From: Manduca sexta
Taxonomy: Eukaryota; Arthropoda; Insecta; Lepidoptera; Sphingidae
DNA length: 64,000 nt
Direction of reading: 5' to 3'
Assembly (NCBI RefSeq): GCF_014839805.1
Contig: NC_051130.1
Location: 8,618,001 to 8,682,000 of the forward strand
Positions 51,576-63,200 of this stretch are shown here, piece by piece. The translations under genes and the position numbers were made by a program. The notes under the pieces were generated by a model that saw nothing but the letters and a program-made list of their open reading frames with translations, did no database searches and was not told where the DNA came from. Position 1 is the stretch's first letter. The number at the start of each line of letters is the position of its first letter.

Positions 51576-52529
51576 CGAATTACGTATTAAATAGCGGAAT
51601 CTCGTCCCCGCCCTCACCAAATGCTAAACACAATTGTAAACAAAATTCGATTAGAATTAAATTATCATTATGTCGACTCATTTGAAAAGAAAAATCCCTC
51701 TCACGGTACAGGATATTCGTGCTCAGCAGTAAGACAATATATGTATAATACAGGGCTGATATTATTTTGTTGTCGATCGTACATTTCTTTATTTAACCAG
51801 ATTGTGGTATTTTTTCCAATTCCTTTTGTTTTGGTCGCATGTTAATGTGTAACAGCATGTCCTTTACGTGATAGGAAGTGTACGTCGTAGCCACTTATCC
51901 GAAATGTCAGAGAATGGGATGTCGATCTTTAAACAAACTATAAGCGTTGTACATATTATGTTGGCCTTCAACATTTTTTTACTCTCACCGTATGAAACAC
52001 AAAGCAAACGTGCTTCTTCATATTATTCTTACACTGTTTGAGGCTCTTAAACTGTTTTTCTAGGAAGGTCTTTTCGAGGGTAAGAATCATTGTTATCCAG
52101 GATATGTATTAGTATTTGTAAGCTACATTTCATCTAAATTGATTCAGTAAAGTCTAACAAAAATCTAAACTTTTGACAAAATTTCACATTTAAAACATTA
52201 GGAAAAACGTTATTAGTTTTACTTTGATCAATCCTAATTGCCTCAGGTCACTTAGTTTTGAACAGCACAGAATTTACTTTAAGTTTTATTCATCATTTTG
52301 GCAAACCAGGAAAGGAGCTTTGCTTTAATTTTTTTCCTTTATTATTAAGGCCTTGAATACGAGATAGTTGACGTCAATATCAAAAGCCGCTATGCATTGA
52401 GTATTGTGGGCACAAAGCGGTGACATTACTAGCTCTGAGAGAGGTTTAACTTCATTTCAACAGGTTTGATAGCAAACGTATCGAACGTAGAACAAAGCAT
52501 AATGATTGACAGTTAAGCCTGTATTTGAA

Positions 52530-52860
52530 TCTGTTATGCATCTAAAATCCAAATGCGATAGCGTAGTTGGGAATGGAACGGAGTGGCGAGACGAATGTCC
52601 GCAGAACCAAAACCCAAGCTCACGCACCTTTGACTTTTGTGGTTATATGAATGTTGTTTGTAAATTTTTGCTCGCTTTAGTGGTGAAGGAAAACGTCGTG
52701 AGGAAACTCGAATACCGAGAAGTTCTCTATAAGAGTTTTGAAGGTATGTGAAGCCTACCAATCTGCACTAGGCCAACGTGGCGGACTAAGGCTAAATCTC
52801 AGTAGTTGAGAAGGCTTGAGCCCAGCAGTGGGACAGCATACAATACAGGGCTGATGTTAT
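52530..52860 (-). repeat. LINE-like tail, family D, reversed copy
   Basis: Contains GATAGCGTAGTTGGGAATGG, GTGGTGAAGGAAAACGTCGT and GCCCAGCAGTGGGACAGCAT, spanning nearly the whole family D unit in reverse. Confidence 0.6.
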
Positions 52861-52974
52861 ATCTATACTGGTCTATACTAATAATAAATAGATCTAAAGA
52901 GTATGTGTGTGAACGCGCCGTCAAAGTCGGTTCTTGAATTTCCTGGTCAGGTTATTATGCCTATAACAGAACAT

Positions 52975-53025
52975 AATATAATGTGTATATATGTGTAATA
53001 TAATGTATGTGTATGTGTATGTATC
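52975..53025 (+). repeat. TATGTG-rich simple repeat
   Basis: Imperfect TATATGTG and GTATGTGTATGT runs. Short frames across it are artefacts. Confidence 0.7.
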
Positions 53026-53084
53026 AGAATAGTAATAGTTATCTCGGTTATGATTTAGTGATATTTTTTTATTTTTATAATTGA

Positions 53085-53285
53085 CAGGCTTGGGGGCGTG
53101 ACTGAGTGCGTGGTACAACCATCGCTCTATGGTCCTGGGTTCGAGTCCCGGAGCCTGGAATGTATGCCCGATATGAGGATAGGTTCGCCCTTATGAGACG
53201 GAAAATAGTTGACGAAAAGTGGGTGCCTAGGTTGCACCCCTGCCACTCGTTCGGGAATAAAGGCGTGGTGTCTGTGTTTGTACCA
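53085..53285 (+). mobile_element. tRNA-derived SINE
   Basis: A strong B box GGTTCGAGTCC at 53138-53148 inside CTGGGTTCGAGTCCCGGAGC, then CCGATATGAGGATAGGTTCG and GAAAAGTGGGTGCC. It is the most tRNA-like head among the copies, but the conserved SINE body follows, so it is not a tRNA gene. Confidence 0.7.
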
Positions 53286-53289
53286 TCTG

Positions 53290-53405
53290 TATGTTATGCT
53301 CTCACGGCTAAACCATGAAACCGATTTCGATAAAATTCGGTATGAATATAGTTTGACTTCCTGGGAAGGACATAGGCTATTTTTTATCCTGGACTTTTAC
53401 ATGCA
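53290..53405. repeat. family G-like fragment
   Basis: ATGAAACCGATTTCGATAAA, TTCGGTATGAATATAGTTTG and GAAGGACATAGGCTATTTTT resemble the internal part of family G. It directly follows a SINE. Confidence 0.4.
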
Positions 53406-53784
53406 GGCAGGGCTAGCAAACGCTTGTTTTGAAATACACTAGATAGATAACTTGGTAGCTATGACGATCACTAAGCGAATTACCTGGAATCATTTCTTAT
53501 CGGTCACTTACATCACAAAGGCTATCTGTATTTAAATTCACCTCGATAAAAAAAACGATATATCACGAGGGATTTCCCCAAAATTCACTTTAAACCTAAC
53601 TCGTAGTCATGTAGCGGTAAAAAACATAAGTAAATGAAAGTAAACGTCAATAAATATTCTTGTTTTTATTGCATAAACCGGTTTACGTTAGACTTCGGTG
53701 AGACATCACAAAATATCGGTAGTCTTGTCTAAATTTGACTTTCACATTTAATAATTTTGTAACATACTTAATTCAAATAATATA

Positions 53785-54365
53785 ATTAATATCATCCCTG
53801 TATTTTATACTGTCTCACGACTGGGCACGGGCCTTCCCTACTACTTAGAAGGTTAGGTCGTAGTCTATCATGCTAGCGCCTAGTGCGGATTGGCAACATA
53901 CCCTTAATATTATTACACGGAACTTTTCAGGTACGCATATTTCCTATGTTTTCCTTCACCATTAAGGTTATAGCTTAAGGTCCATTATTCATACATTTTG
54001 TTTCACCTTTAATTTGGGTAACTAAACAAGTATTGACAAGTAAAGAATTTAAATTCACGTCTAGTTAGTGATTAGTTCTCGCAGTTGAAAGAAAAACGTA
54101 AAAATAATTAATAATCATGGATATTTCTGCCTTTAAAATTTAATACGACGAAATTTTAATTGCAATCTTTACTTGTCAATACTTGTTTAGTTACCCAGAT
54201 TAAAGGTGAAACAAAATGTATGAAAAATGGACCTTAAGCTTTAACCTTAAACCAAGGATAATTTACAAAGAACAATTACTGTGAATAAGAAAATCCAGAG
54301 ATGTGTGCCCTTGGATTTCGAGCGTGCGGACATTTCACTCCCAACTAGGGTATAGCCCCTTGTTT
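53785..54365 (+). repeat. LINE-like tail, family D, split by MITE copy 3
   Basis: The left part 53785-53961 ends CTTCACCA and the right part 54251-54365 resumes ACCAAGGATAATTTACAAAG. Together they align with the intact copy at 49730. Confidence 0.7.
53962..54250. mobile_element. TTAA-flanked foldback MITE, family A copy 3, nested
   Basis: TTAA at 53962-53965 and 54247-54250 flank a 281-bp copy. It has inserted into a LINE-like tail, whose two halves (53785-53961 and 54251-54365) line up with the uninterrupted copy at 49730-50065. The empty-site comparison supports a TTAA target. Confidence 0.87.
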
Positions 54366-54957
54366 GTATGCGTAAAATATTATGCATAAATTTTACTTTT
54401 CTGCTGTTCTTATCTATATGAACTTTAATTATGACAAATCTCATACTCTTCCGAGCGTGCAATGTCCTGAAAATGAGGTACAAGGTTTTTCTTCACGTAT
54501 AAATATATTATAGTTTATGTATGTATGGACTATAACAAGTCTCTTCACTACTTTGAAATAATAATATAGCAATACTTATAATAAAAATACATGGATTTCG
54601 AACCCGTAACCTCACGATCTCTAAGCACTCCATTGCACCATTGACGATGTTTTTTTTCCCCAGTGATTACAGAATTTTATTTTATTGATACAATATTCAT
54701 TATTACGGTTTGTGATTAGCATTGAGTGTAGGGACGAGCAGGGTCCGCTATTGGAACCATTGACGATGTTAAATCGTCCATAATTTGGTTTAAGACTGCG
54801 ATTTGACAATAACCGGGGCGAGGCTTTACCCAGTCTCCCTTGGGAGTAAAGATTAAAGCCATTAAACATAAGCGCTCCCTATCCGGGATTTGAACCCTTG
54901 TTACTCTCGAGTTCTACCCTTTGAGGCCCTTTTGAAAAATGCGAGTCAATTTTATTA

Positions 54958-55661
54958 TATACTAGCTTCCGCTCGCAGCTTCGCCCGCGTTGATTTCGGA
55001 CTTCAAAAATGGAGCCGGTCGCGAACGTTCGAGAATGTTCGTTTTACGAAGCTACTCGCTAGGTGATTCGCTAGCCTCTAGGTGCCAAGCAAGCCGCCTG
55101 CCTGTGCGTTCGCGACCTTATATATATACAAAAATAATCCTTATAGCATGATTCAGTATTCACGCATGATGGCTTATTATTAGCGTATTTCATGTATAAC
55201 TTTGGTGTTTCTAAACTGATTTCTATGATTCTTTTTTATGGAATATTTAATAATGTTAACTTTTTAATTAGGGATGACTGAGAGTGTTATAAACGTAAGA
55301 GTAGACAAATATAATGAGAAAGCTTCGAACTGCTAAGCTATCGGGAGTTACACGTGTTATTGTGAGTCAACCATAAAAGATAGGCATATGCTGTCGTGGG
55401 ATATTTTTTACATAATTTTAGGGAGAAAATTTCCGTCATACATGATTTCTGTGTAGCTTTAACCATTAAGGTTGCACACGCGACGGAAGCTTAAAAAATG
55501 GAGTAACTTCTCCCGTTTTCCCAACATTTCCCTTCACTGCTCTGCTCCTATTAATTGTAGCGTGATGAAAAGTATACTATAACCAGCACAGGAGTGTGAC
55601 AAATAATTGTACCAAGTTTCGTTAAAATCCGTCGAGTAGTTTTTGTTTCTATAACGGTTAT

Positions 55662-55702
<41 letters not shown>

Positions 55703-55827
55703 AATTTTACTAATTGCATTTTTGGCATCGGTATCGATCCCTAATCACCCCCTGATAGTTACTTTGGAAATATATTTCATGTACAGAATTGACCTCTCTA
55801 CAGATTTATTATAAGTATAGATATAGA
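54958..55827 (+). repeat. family G element with a single copy of the internal unit
   Basis: Starts ACTAGCTTCCGCTCGCAGCT and ends AAGTATAGATATAG. It holds CACTGCTCTGCTCCTATTAA once, followed by AAAATCCGTCGAGTAGTTTT and a 40-bp (ACAG)n tract at 55662-55701. It appears to be the unexpanded counterpart of the element at 59131. Confidence 0.6.
55662..55701 (+). repeat. (ACAG)10 microsatellite
   Basis: Ten uninterrupted ACAG units inside the family G element at 54958. Confidence 0.95.
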
Positions 55828-56499
55828 TTATATTTTAAAGTATTTTATAGCAGATGGTTTGGAAATTTAAATGTTGAAGAAATCATGGATGATTTGCCGG
55901 TACTAAAGGAAACCATTGGAAGTTAAGGCATGGGATTTGGACCCTTAGTATTAAATTGACAATAGTGTAACATAATCTGTATAAGTCCAAATGTCAACTG
56001 TCAAAATTATATATATGTAATTTGTAGTAGAAAAAGAATAAACTCTCTTCCTCGCTGGTCAACATGGAATTTGCATTGAATCCAAGTTAATCCCTATAAT
56101 TAAATAAAATTCCTGCTTCCTCCCACACACAACAATAAATAATACAAATAGTAAAATAGCTATTAATCTTCATATCTTGTGTGAGTGACTATTAACCCTA
56201 AACATAATTATAAAGTCCAATATATTTTTGTTATTATACAAAATATTTAAACAGCTGAGATAAAACAATAATTTGATTAAAAATATCTGTAACGAGTACA
56301 CACGTACCGCGACGCTCGACTTACTACGATAGTCTAAATGCGGCCAGTATAGCAAAACACAAAATAAATATTGTCGTAAAATAAGATAAATATTGTACTC
56401 ACGCCTTATCAATCAACACACGCGAAACGAAAACATTATTTTCAATTAACATATTAATGAAATAGTATTAAATGTGGCGTACAATGCAATATTTGGCTG

Positions 56500-56781
56500 G
56501 GCGGCAGCGGTGACTAGGGCGGGCGGGGGCACAAGGACTTGGTTTCAGTCACTTCAGTCAGTTGCCATGCATTCGTCGGGGGAGGTGCACGTCGCGTCCT
56601 CTGCGGCACTCACTCGATAACATCGCGTCGGACCCACCCTGCCCCCCGCCGCAGGGGCACAGGGACTCCACACAAACTTTCTCAGTGCGCGTGTGATCAC
56701 ATTTTTCAAATTCCGAATTACGATTGACACTTTTGACATTTGTGCAGTGATTGTTTACGTTTTTAGATCACAAGACGTGCG
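56500..56781 (+). promoter_or_regulatory. candidate promoter and noncoding first exon of a downstream + strand gene
   Basis: A GC-rich island (GGGCGGGCGGGGGC at about 56518) is followed by two arthropod-type initiator matches, TCAGTC at 56543 and TCAGTCAGT at 56552. The segment ends at a consensus donor GTAAGT at 56782. The first ATG (56565) opens only a 17-codon frame, so the exon would be largely untranslated. The remaining gene would lie past the window end. No expression evidence is available. Confidence 0.35.
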
Positions 56782-57364
56782 GTAAGTTTGAGGTTATGTT
56801 GTAATTCAAACTTTTTACGTTCCGATAATGTTTGGAGTGTTGTCAGCGTACATTTTCGTTAAAAGGCAATTTAGATAAGCCGACCGGTGTGACTTCCTTT
56901 TATTTAGAAACGTACGTCATTGGTTGGTATGTTTGTTTGTAAATGCATACGTAGAAACGTCTATTATGTCGCGAAGGTCAGATTTTAGATGAGTTATCGT
57001 TCGTGTTATCATAACAATGAACCTTTCTGCGTGTTTTCTTTTATTGTTTATTTTAAATATTTTTGCATGGAAACAATGTCACAGATCCATTTCTTTCTTA
57101 AATAGTTTATAGGTAAAACTAACAAAAACTACTCTGCAATTAGTTAATGCTCATACTTAAGTATAGCTCTGAGAAAACTATGTAGAGTGCCGTAGTATAT
57201 ATAACCATATATTGTGGGTATGCGAGGTATTTCCAGTTCTTACCAGTATCTTACGGAGACATTGAAGTCACTATCACTAAAACTAAGTTCTCAGTTTAAA
57301 TAATACCCCCTCCTTCGACTCTATCTGACAAATGTGCTCTGGTGTTCAAACAAAAATATTGACA

Positions 57365-57475
57365 TTAAAATAAAAAGATTTTGCGGATTCTATCGCGGTT
57401 TTTATATTATAATTTTCTGCCGACATTTCGAAGACTACCGCCTTCGTGGTCACGTGACGGACAAAAATATAGAGT
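57365..57475. mobile_element. family B element, partial copy
   Basis: Carries GATTCTATCGCGGTTTTTAT, CTGCCGACATTTCGAAGACT and CCTTCGTGGTCACGTGACGG. It is the inverse orientation of the copy at 50215, with its far arm lost. Confidence 0.5.
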
Positions 57476-57827
57476 TCCCCAACTTGTTTTAACCAGAATC
57501 AAGACAAATATGCTAAATAAATTATGTTGTATCCAGTCAATTAAATGGGAAAGTACTTACATTACATCCAAGGCGAAGGATTTCCTAAGATTTAAGTTCT
57601 AAGCAAGAACCAAGAAGTAACTCTTCTATTATATATCTTACCGCAACAGAAAGTGATCGTGTTAGGTAAAATACATTTACGTACAGACGTCATTGCGCGT
57701 AAGAATATTATAGTCAAAAGCAAATAGCAAATGAGGCCGGGTGCTAACCATTTCGTCATGTCGTGTGTGTTGACTTTACTGTGACGGAACACTTCCTGAA
57801 TGAACACTTAGAACTCGTGTGGGTCTT

Positions 57828-57956
57828 ACATGACCCGCGGAGCTAGCGATGGATCTGATGTGACCGGCGGAGCCAGTGATGGGTCCGATGTGACCCGCGG
57901 AAGCAGCTATGGGTCCCATGTGACCCGTGGAGCCAGCGATGGGCCCGATGTGACAC
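57828..57956. repeat. 30-bp minisatellite, about 4.3 units
   Basis: Units start at 57828, 57858, 57888, 57918 and a partial at 57948, with the pattern ATGTGACCCGCGGAGCCAGC followed by GATGGGTCCG. As 30 is a multiple of three, the minus strand stays open across it and encodes a GHIGPIxxSA-like ten-residue repeat. Confidence 0.88.
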
Positions 57957-58742
57957 ATATTGATTGACTTATGACCTAACAGACATTAACCTATTGAGAT
58001 AAATTGCATAACTTTGTTATTACTACATGTTATATTATCGGAATGAATGTTTAACTACTTGTGATGTTAGCAAGCCGAGAGCTGTCATGTTATTTTGGTG
58101 TATATTATAAGTAATGTGGGTATTGCGAGGCCCATAAACTCAAATATGGATCTAAATTATTATTAAGAAAAAAATATGGTATGTCAGTTCTAATAAGGAA
58201 AAACGTATGTAATAAAAATATATTGGGTATTTCTACTAGCAAAATTATCAGGAAAGTTGTATTATACATTTTGTACACGTCCACGAGGCCCTTTCGATGT
58301 AACAGTTACAACTGGTAGTATGTTTGATTACAAACTATTGAATCGGAACTATTTCGAATTATTTTCATAACACGAAGCTGCAATACCTCAAAGTCTATAT
58401 TTTACCTTATTGAGTTTGTGGTAAAAGATGTGGTCGGTCACTAGTACCTAGTGCCTGCTACATAGACATCTATGAGTCAGCGTGCCGTTATTTGGTTCTC
58501 ACATGATCTACGCGTACTTTCACCTCACATTAAGGCGACGTTCGATTTGGTATATTCGAAAGTACAATGGGTTTGGCATGCTGATTACATGGCTCGATGT
58601 CGCGTAAACTCATTTGAAATGTTAAACAAACTGACAAATTATGTCTAGACTGCGCGCTGTTTTTTTTTTGGCAGAATATTTTATTTATTAAAGTGGGAAA
58701 CGAGAAGGTAGAGCGTCTGATATGAATGGTGGAGATCACTTA

Positions 58743-58822
58743 CACCCAAACGGACACAGACACACACGCGCGCACGTGTTCAGACACACACGCACGTGTA
58801 CACATACACACACACACTCACA
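58743..58822 (+). repeat. CA-rich microsatellite, interrupted
   Basis: Imperfect CACA/CGCA runs directly before the reversed SINE. Confidence 0.85.
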
Positions 58823-58935
58823 TCTTTTATCCCCGAAGGGGTAGTCAAAGCTAATAGTGCATGCACTTTTCACCAAGTGTCTTATATGAAGGGGGCTCGC
58901 CTATTGCCGTATTTGGTGATCATCGTCCACACAAC
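58790..58935 (-). mobile_element. tRNA-derived SINE, reversed partial copy
   Basis: CATCTTTTATCCCCGAAGGG, TGCACTTTTCACC and GGGGGCTCGCCTATTGCCGT match the reversed 3' body. A CA-rich tract lies directly before it, probably the expanded SINE tail. Confidence 0.6.
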
Positions 58936-59480
58936 ACATTATTCCAAATTAAGGATACGCTAAAGGAAATGAGGATTAGGCAAGGGTGGACTGTCTCAGG
59001 ATATCTGGGCGTACAAAATACTACAGACAGTAAGACAATGGAACCACCTCGACGCAGCCCGTTCATGCTGTGTATAAATACGAGTGTGTCTACAATACGA
59101 AGTGACTATCACCAATTGCCATTTTATATATGACTAGCTTTTGCCCGCAGCTCCGCCCGCGTTATAAAGTTTTTCGGGCTAAAGTTTTCCGTTATAAAAG
59201 TCACGCTATATATTTTCCCGGGAGCCTATGTTCTTCCCAGGGTCTCAAACTGTCTCCATACCAAATTTTATCCTAATACGTTGGGTAGTTTTTAAGTTTA
59301 ACACGTTCGGGCAGACCGATGCAGCGGGGGACTTTTGTTTTATGATATTTTTGTAGAACTTTTTAAGAGGAACAATCCCGTCATACATTATTGTTGCATA
59401 ACTTTAACCGTTTACGCAGCGCACGCAACAGAAGCTCTCAAAACTAATAAATTGTCCCCGTTTTTGCATCATGTTTCATT

Positions 59481-60216
59481 ACTGCTCCGCTCCTATTGGT
59501 CATAGCGTGACGATATATAACCTATAGCACTCCAGGAACAAAGGGCTATCCAACACAAAAATATTTTTTCAGTTCGAACCGGTAGTTCCTGAGATTAGCG
59601 ATTACTGCTCCGCTCCTATTGGGCATAGCGTGATGATAAATATAGCCTATAGCATTCCAGGAACAAAGGGCTATCCAACACAAAAAGAATTATTCAGTTC
59701 AAACTCCTAGTTTCTGAGATTAGCCGTTACTGCTCTGCTCCTATTGGTCATAGCGTGATGATATATAGCCTATAGCACTTCACGAACAAAGGGCTATCCA
59801 ATACAAAATGATTTTTTTAGTTCGAACCGGTAGTTCCTGAGATTAGCCATTACTGCTCCGCTCCTATTGGGTATAGCGTGATGATATATAGCCTATAGCA
59901 CTTCACGAACAAAAGGCTATCCAACGCAAAAAGAATTTTTCAGTTTGGACCGGTAGTTCCTGAGATTAGCCATTACTGCTCCGCTCCTATTGGGTATAGC
60001 GTGATGATATATAGCCTATAGCACTCCACGAACAAAGGGCTATCCAACGCAAAAGAATTTTTCAGTTCGGACCGATAGTTCCTGAGATTAGGCATTACTG
60101 CTCCGCTCCTATTGGGTATAGCGTGATGATATATAGCCTATAGCACTCCACGAACATAGGGCTATCCAACGCAAAAAGAATTTTTCAGTTTGGACCAGTA
60201 GTTCCTGAGATTAGCG
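59481..60216 (+). repeat. six tandem copies of a unit of about 123 bp
   Basis: Units begin ACTGCTCCGCTCCTATTGG at 59481, 59603, 59729, 59852, 59975 and 60097, spaced 122-126 bp. Each holds AGCGTGATGATATATAGCCT, GGGCTATCCAAC and TAGTTCCTGAGATTAGC. Confidence 0.9.
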
Positions 60217-60220
60217 CGTT

Positions 60221-60245
60221 CAAACAAACAAACAAACAAACAAAC
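60221..60245 (+). repeat. (CAAA)n microsatellite
   Basis: About six CAAA units near the 3' end of the family G element at 59131. Confidence 0.95.
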
Positions 60246-60275
60246 TCTTCAGCTTTATATAATAGTATAGATTAT

Positions 60276-63200
60276 AAAACAATTTAAAGCAATAAGTAAT
60301 CGTTATTTACAGTTGGATTAATTTTGTAATTAATTATTCATTTTATCAGAAATTATTTATTAGTACCTATTGCGTAATATTATTATAATTCTATTCCTCA
60401 AAATTTGAAAACGATATTAAAATTGTGAAATGCTTTTAAAATTAGAACGAAAGCAAAAAATACTAGGAAGCATTTAATTACTAATGGGTCTCTGGTGTAA
60501 GTTTCAAAGGGAATATAAGTGACAGCCGACAGTGAGACCGGCCATAGACTATATACTATTCAGGAAGAAAAATAATAATAATTTACTTTAGACTAAGACC
60601 GCAACAAAACTATTTGAACTAATTCGAAATTTAAAATTGTTCACATATTTTTATGTCGTTATCGATGCTATTGTTTCTTTATTAACAAACCAAAGAATGT
60701 TTACCTTTAGATAAGACAAAATATCGATGTTATATTTTTTTAATAAACCAAAAAGGGTTTACTTTGTTAAGACGTTGACGCGCAACTAGTTTGTCGGGCA
60801 CAAGTTGCAGACTCCGGGCATCGAATCTGAGGTGTCAGCACTGTAGTGGTACTGTAATAGACCTTTGTCATTGAGTCATTTATTTGTTTGCCAGCCTATA
60901 TTATGAAAATAATAACATTGTTAGAATTTTGAATTCGGTATAATAGATTTTTTTGTACATATTATGGTTTTTATAATTATTTTTTCCTTTCCATAATATG
61001 GTTTAGCAATAAAATAAACCAACCAAGTTAATTAATAATTGTTTTATTTCAGTAACAACAAACTGGTCCGTGTGATCATGTGACGCAATTTTATAGTTTT
61101 ACACGTCTACACATAATATCTACATTCTATATACATATTGTATGTTCCTGGTGTAATCTATTTTACTTTCTACGTATATTATGAATTTGTATACATGTGT
61201 AGATATTTGATTAACACGCAGATCAATTCTAGTTTGACAATCATACTGTATATAACATATCAAAAAGCTTCTAAATAGTCTTGAAAAAGTATAATAGAGT
61301 CGACCGATTGGGGCTGCGAACAAAAATACTAATTAATAATACAGTTTGTATTAAAAAGAATATATTTTCGCAATTCCAAAATATGCAAAAGACAACAATG
61401 CAAGACAATTGTAGCAGTACCTACACAAGTAGGCGAAAGATCTGAAATGTTTAAACAACGAAATCCATCGCAAAACTTTATCTACGCGTGCAAATACGCT
61501 GTGTACATATATATGCTGTGTACACATACATATGATGTATACATATAGTGCGAACTTACGTTTCATGAAGCGATTATCTGAAACTCGTGATATTATTTTT
61601 TATTTATTATACCTACTGTTTCTCCCAAGGGGTAAAGCAAAAACAGTCCCCTTTAATTTTCATTTGACTAACGAATAAGGGTCATCTTTTATAGAATTTA
61701 TATTCTTTGGAGATATTTATGGGCTTCATCGATCTAATAGAGGACACGAAATTATACATCAAACCTGCTATGGCGTGATTTGGTAGACGTTCTATGATTC
61801 TGTATCATTCGAACTAAGGAGAGACCTGCTCACTGCCCACGCTCTTGTGGCCTAAATTGATTGTTCATATTGGAAGCCATAAAGACAATTTACTTAATTT
61901 TCACTCAATAGCAGCTCAGATTTTATAAATGTTTCAATTTAATAAAAAATCTAAAATTTAAGCTTTTCAGTCCTACGAGCCAAGAATATAATAGGCAGCC
62001 ATATTACAAACGGTTTTTTTCAGACAACCTTGAGGCTAAGGCACAAAACGTAATTAGGGACTTTAAGGCTACTTTTTCATCGCAAAATATCTAATTCTTT
62101 TGGAGTCTTATTTAAAGTTACAAGAGCCTCTGAAATTCGCTTTATAAATTGTCTTAAATCCGAACTAAACAGGTAGTATAATGAAACTTTAATACGAAGT
62201 TTGATAAGCGGTCTCATCACCCGCTGTTATCGGCGTGATAAATAATGATAAGATGCCACCTCGCACTTAGCAGATCTTATCTCGGGTCAGCCGTCGTCTT
62301 AAAATAGTTGGGCAATTTGTGACGGAGTCTGTGACGTGGGGACCGAAGAGGATGCATTAGTTACATTTGAACTCTTTGCCCGCTAACTCTTAATGTCACT
62401 GGCCTTTTGTAATTCGACATTCCAATTTTAAAATTGAACATTCGCGCGCTGCGTCTATGATTAGCGTAAAGTAAAAAAAAAAATTACATTCAATTTAAAC
62501 ACGGTTTGATTTTTCAATTTCAAAAATATTGTTGCTTTCATGCTAAAGGTTTTTTAGAATACAGTAATTACTACTAACTATTCAAATAAAAACATGTTGC
62601 AATTTGCTGTGAGATTAACCATTCGTCTGTTATGAGTTTACAGGATGAATAAGAGGCTCGCTTTGATAACGGAGTATTATATAATTAATGGATTTTTTAT
62701 CTTCAGTAAACACTGGTTGATGCGTTTAGTGTTATTGGTCTGACGTTTGGTTATTCTATTTTTGTATGGCGGTTATGAAACTCGTTCACTCAGGCCTTGC
62801 TCTTACAACGTACGTGCCATTAGAGAGTAAGTTAAATAAATATTTCTTTAACCTCATAATATTCGATGTAATGCAATGTTCTTTGTTATCGACTAACAGC
62901 GAATTTCTTCATGAATGTAAAAGTAAAAGTAAGATGTATGAGTTGCCACAGAAAGAACGGCATACTTTTGGCAAAACCAAAAGTGACTTTTACTAATCCT
63001 TGCAATTAAGGAACAGGGCGTAACATTATCAAATAGAAACGTTTTCTAACGCATCGAACTAATTGCCAGAATGAAAAATAAAAAAAAAGCAAAAAAAAAA
63101 TGCCTCCAAATTAATCTAAACATCTCATGACGTCATAACGTATAAATGTTTGATTGCCAGTTTCACGCCTGAAAATTTAACATTTAAATTTCACTTCCCA

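Larger units (their letters stand above)
59131..60275 (+). repeat. family G element with a tandemly expanded internal unit
   Basis: Starts GACTAGCTTTTGCCCGCAGC, passes CCGTCATACATTATTGTTGC (shared with 55435-55455), then six tandem units, then (CAAA)n at 60221-60245 and the end TTATATAATAGTATAG. No coding frame; probably non-autonomous. Confidence 0.65.

Noticed and set aside
59481..60216. CRISPR array
   Set aside because: The units are contiguous tandem copies without unique spacers, in a eukaryotic genome.
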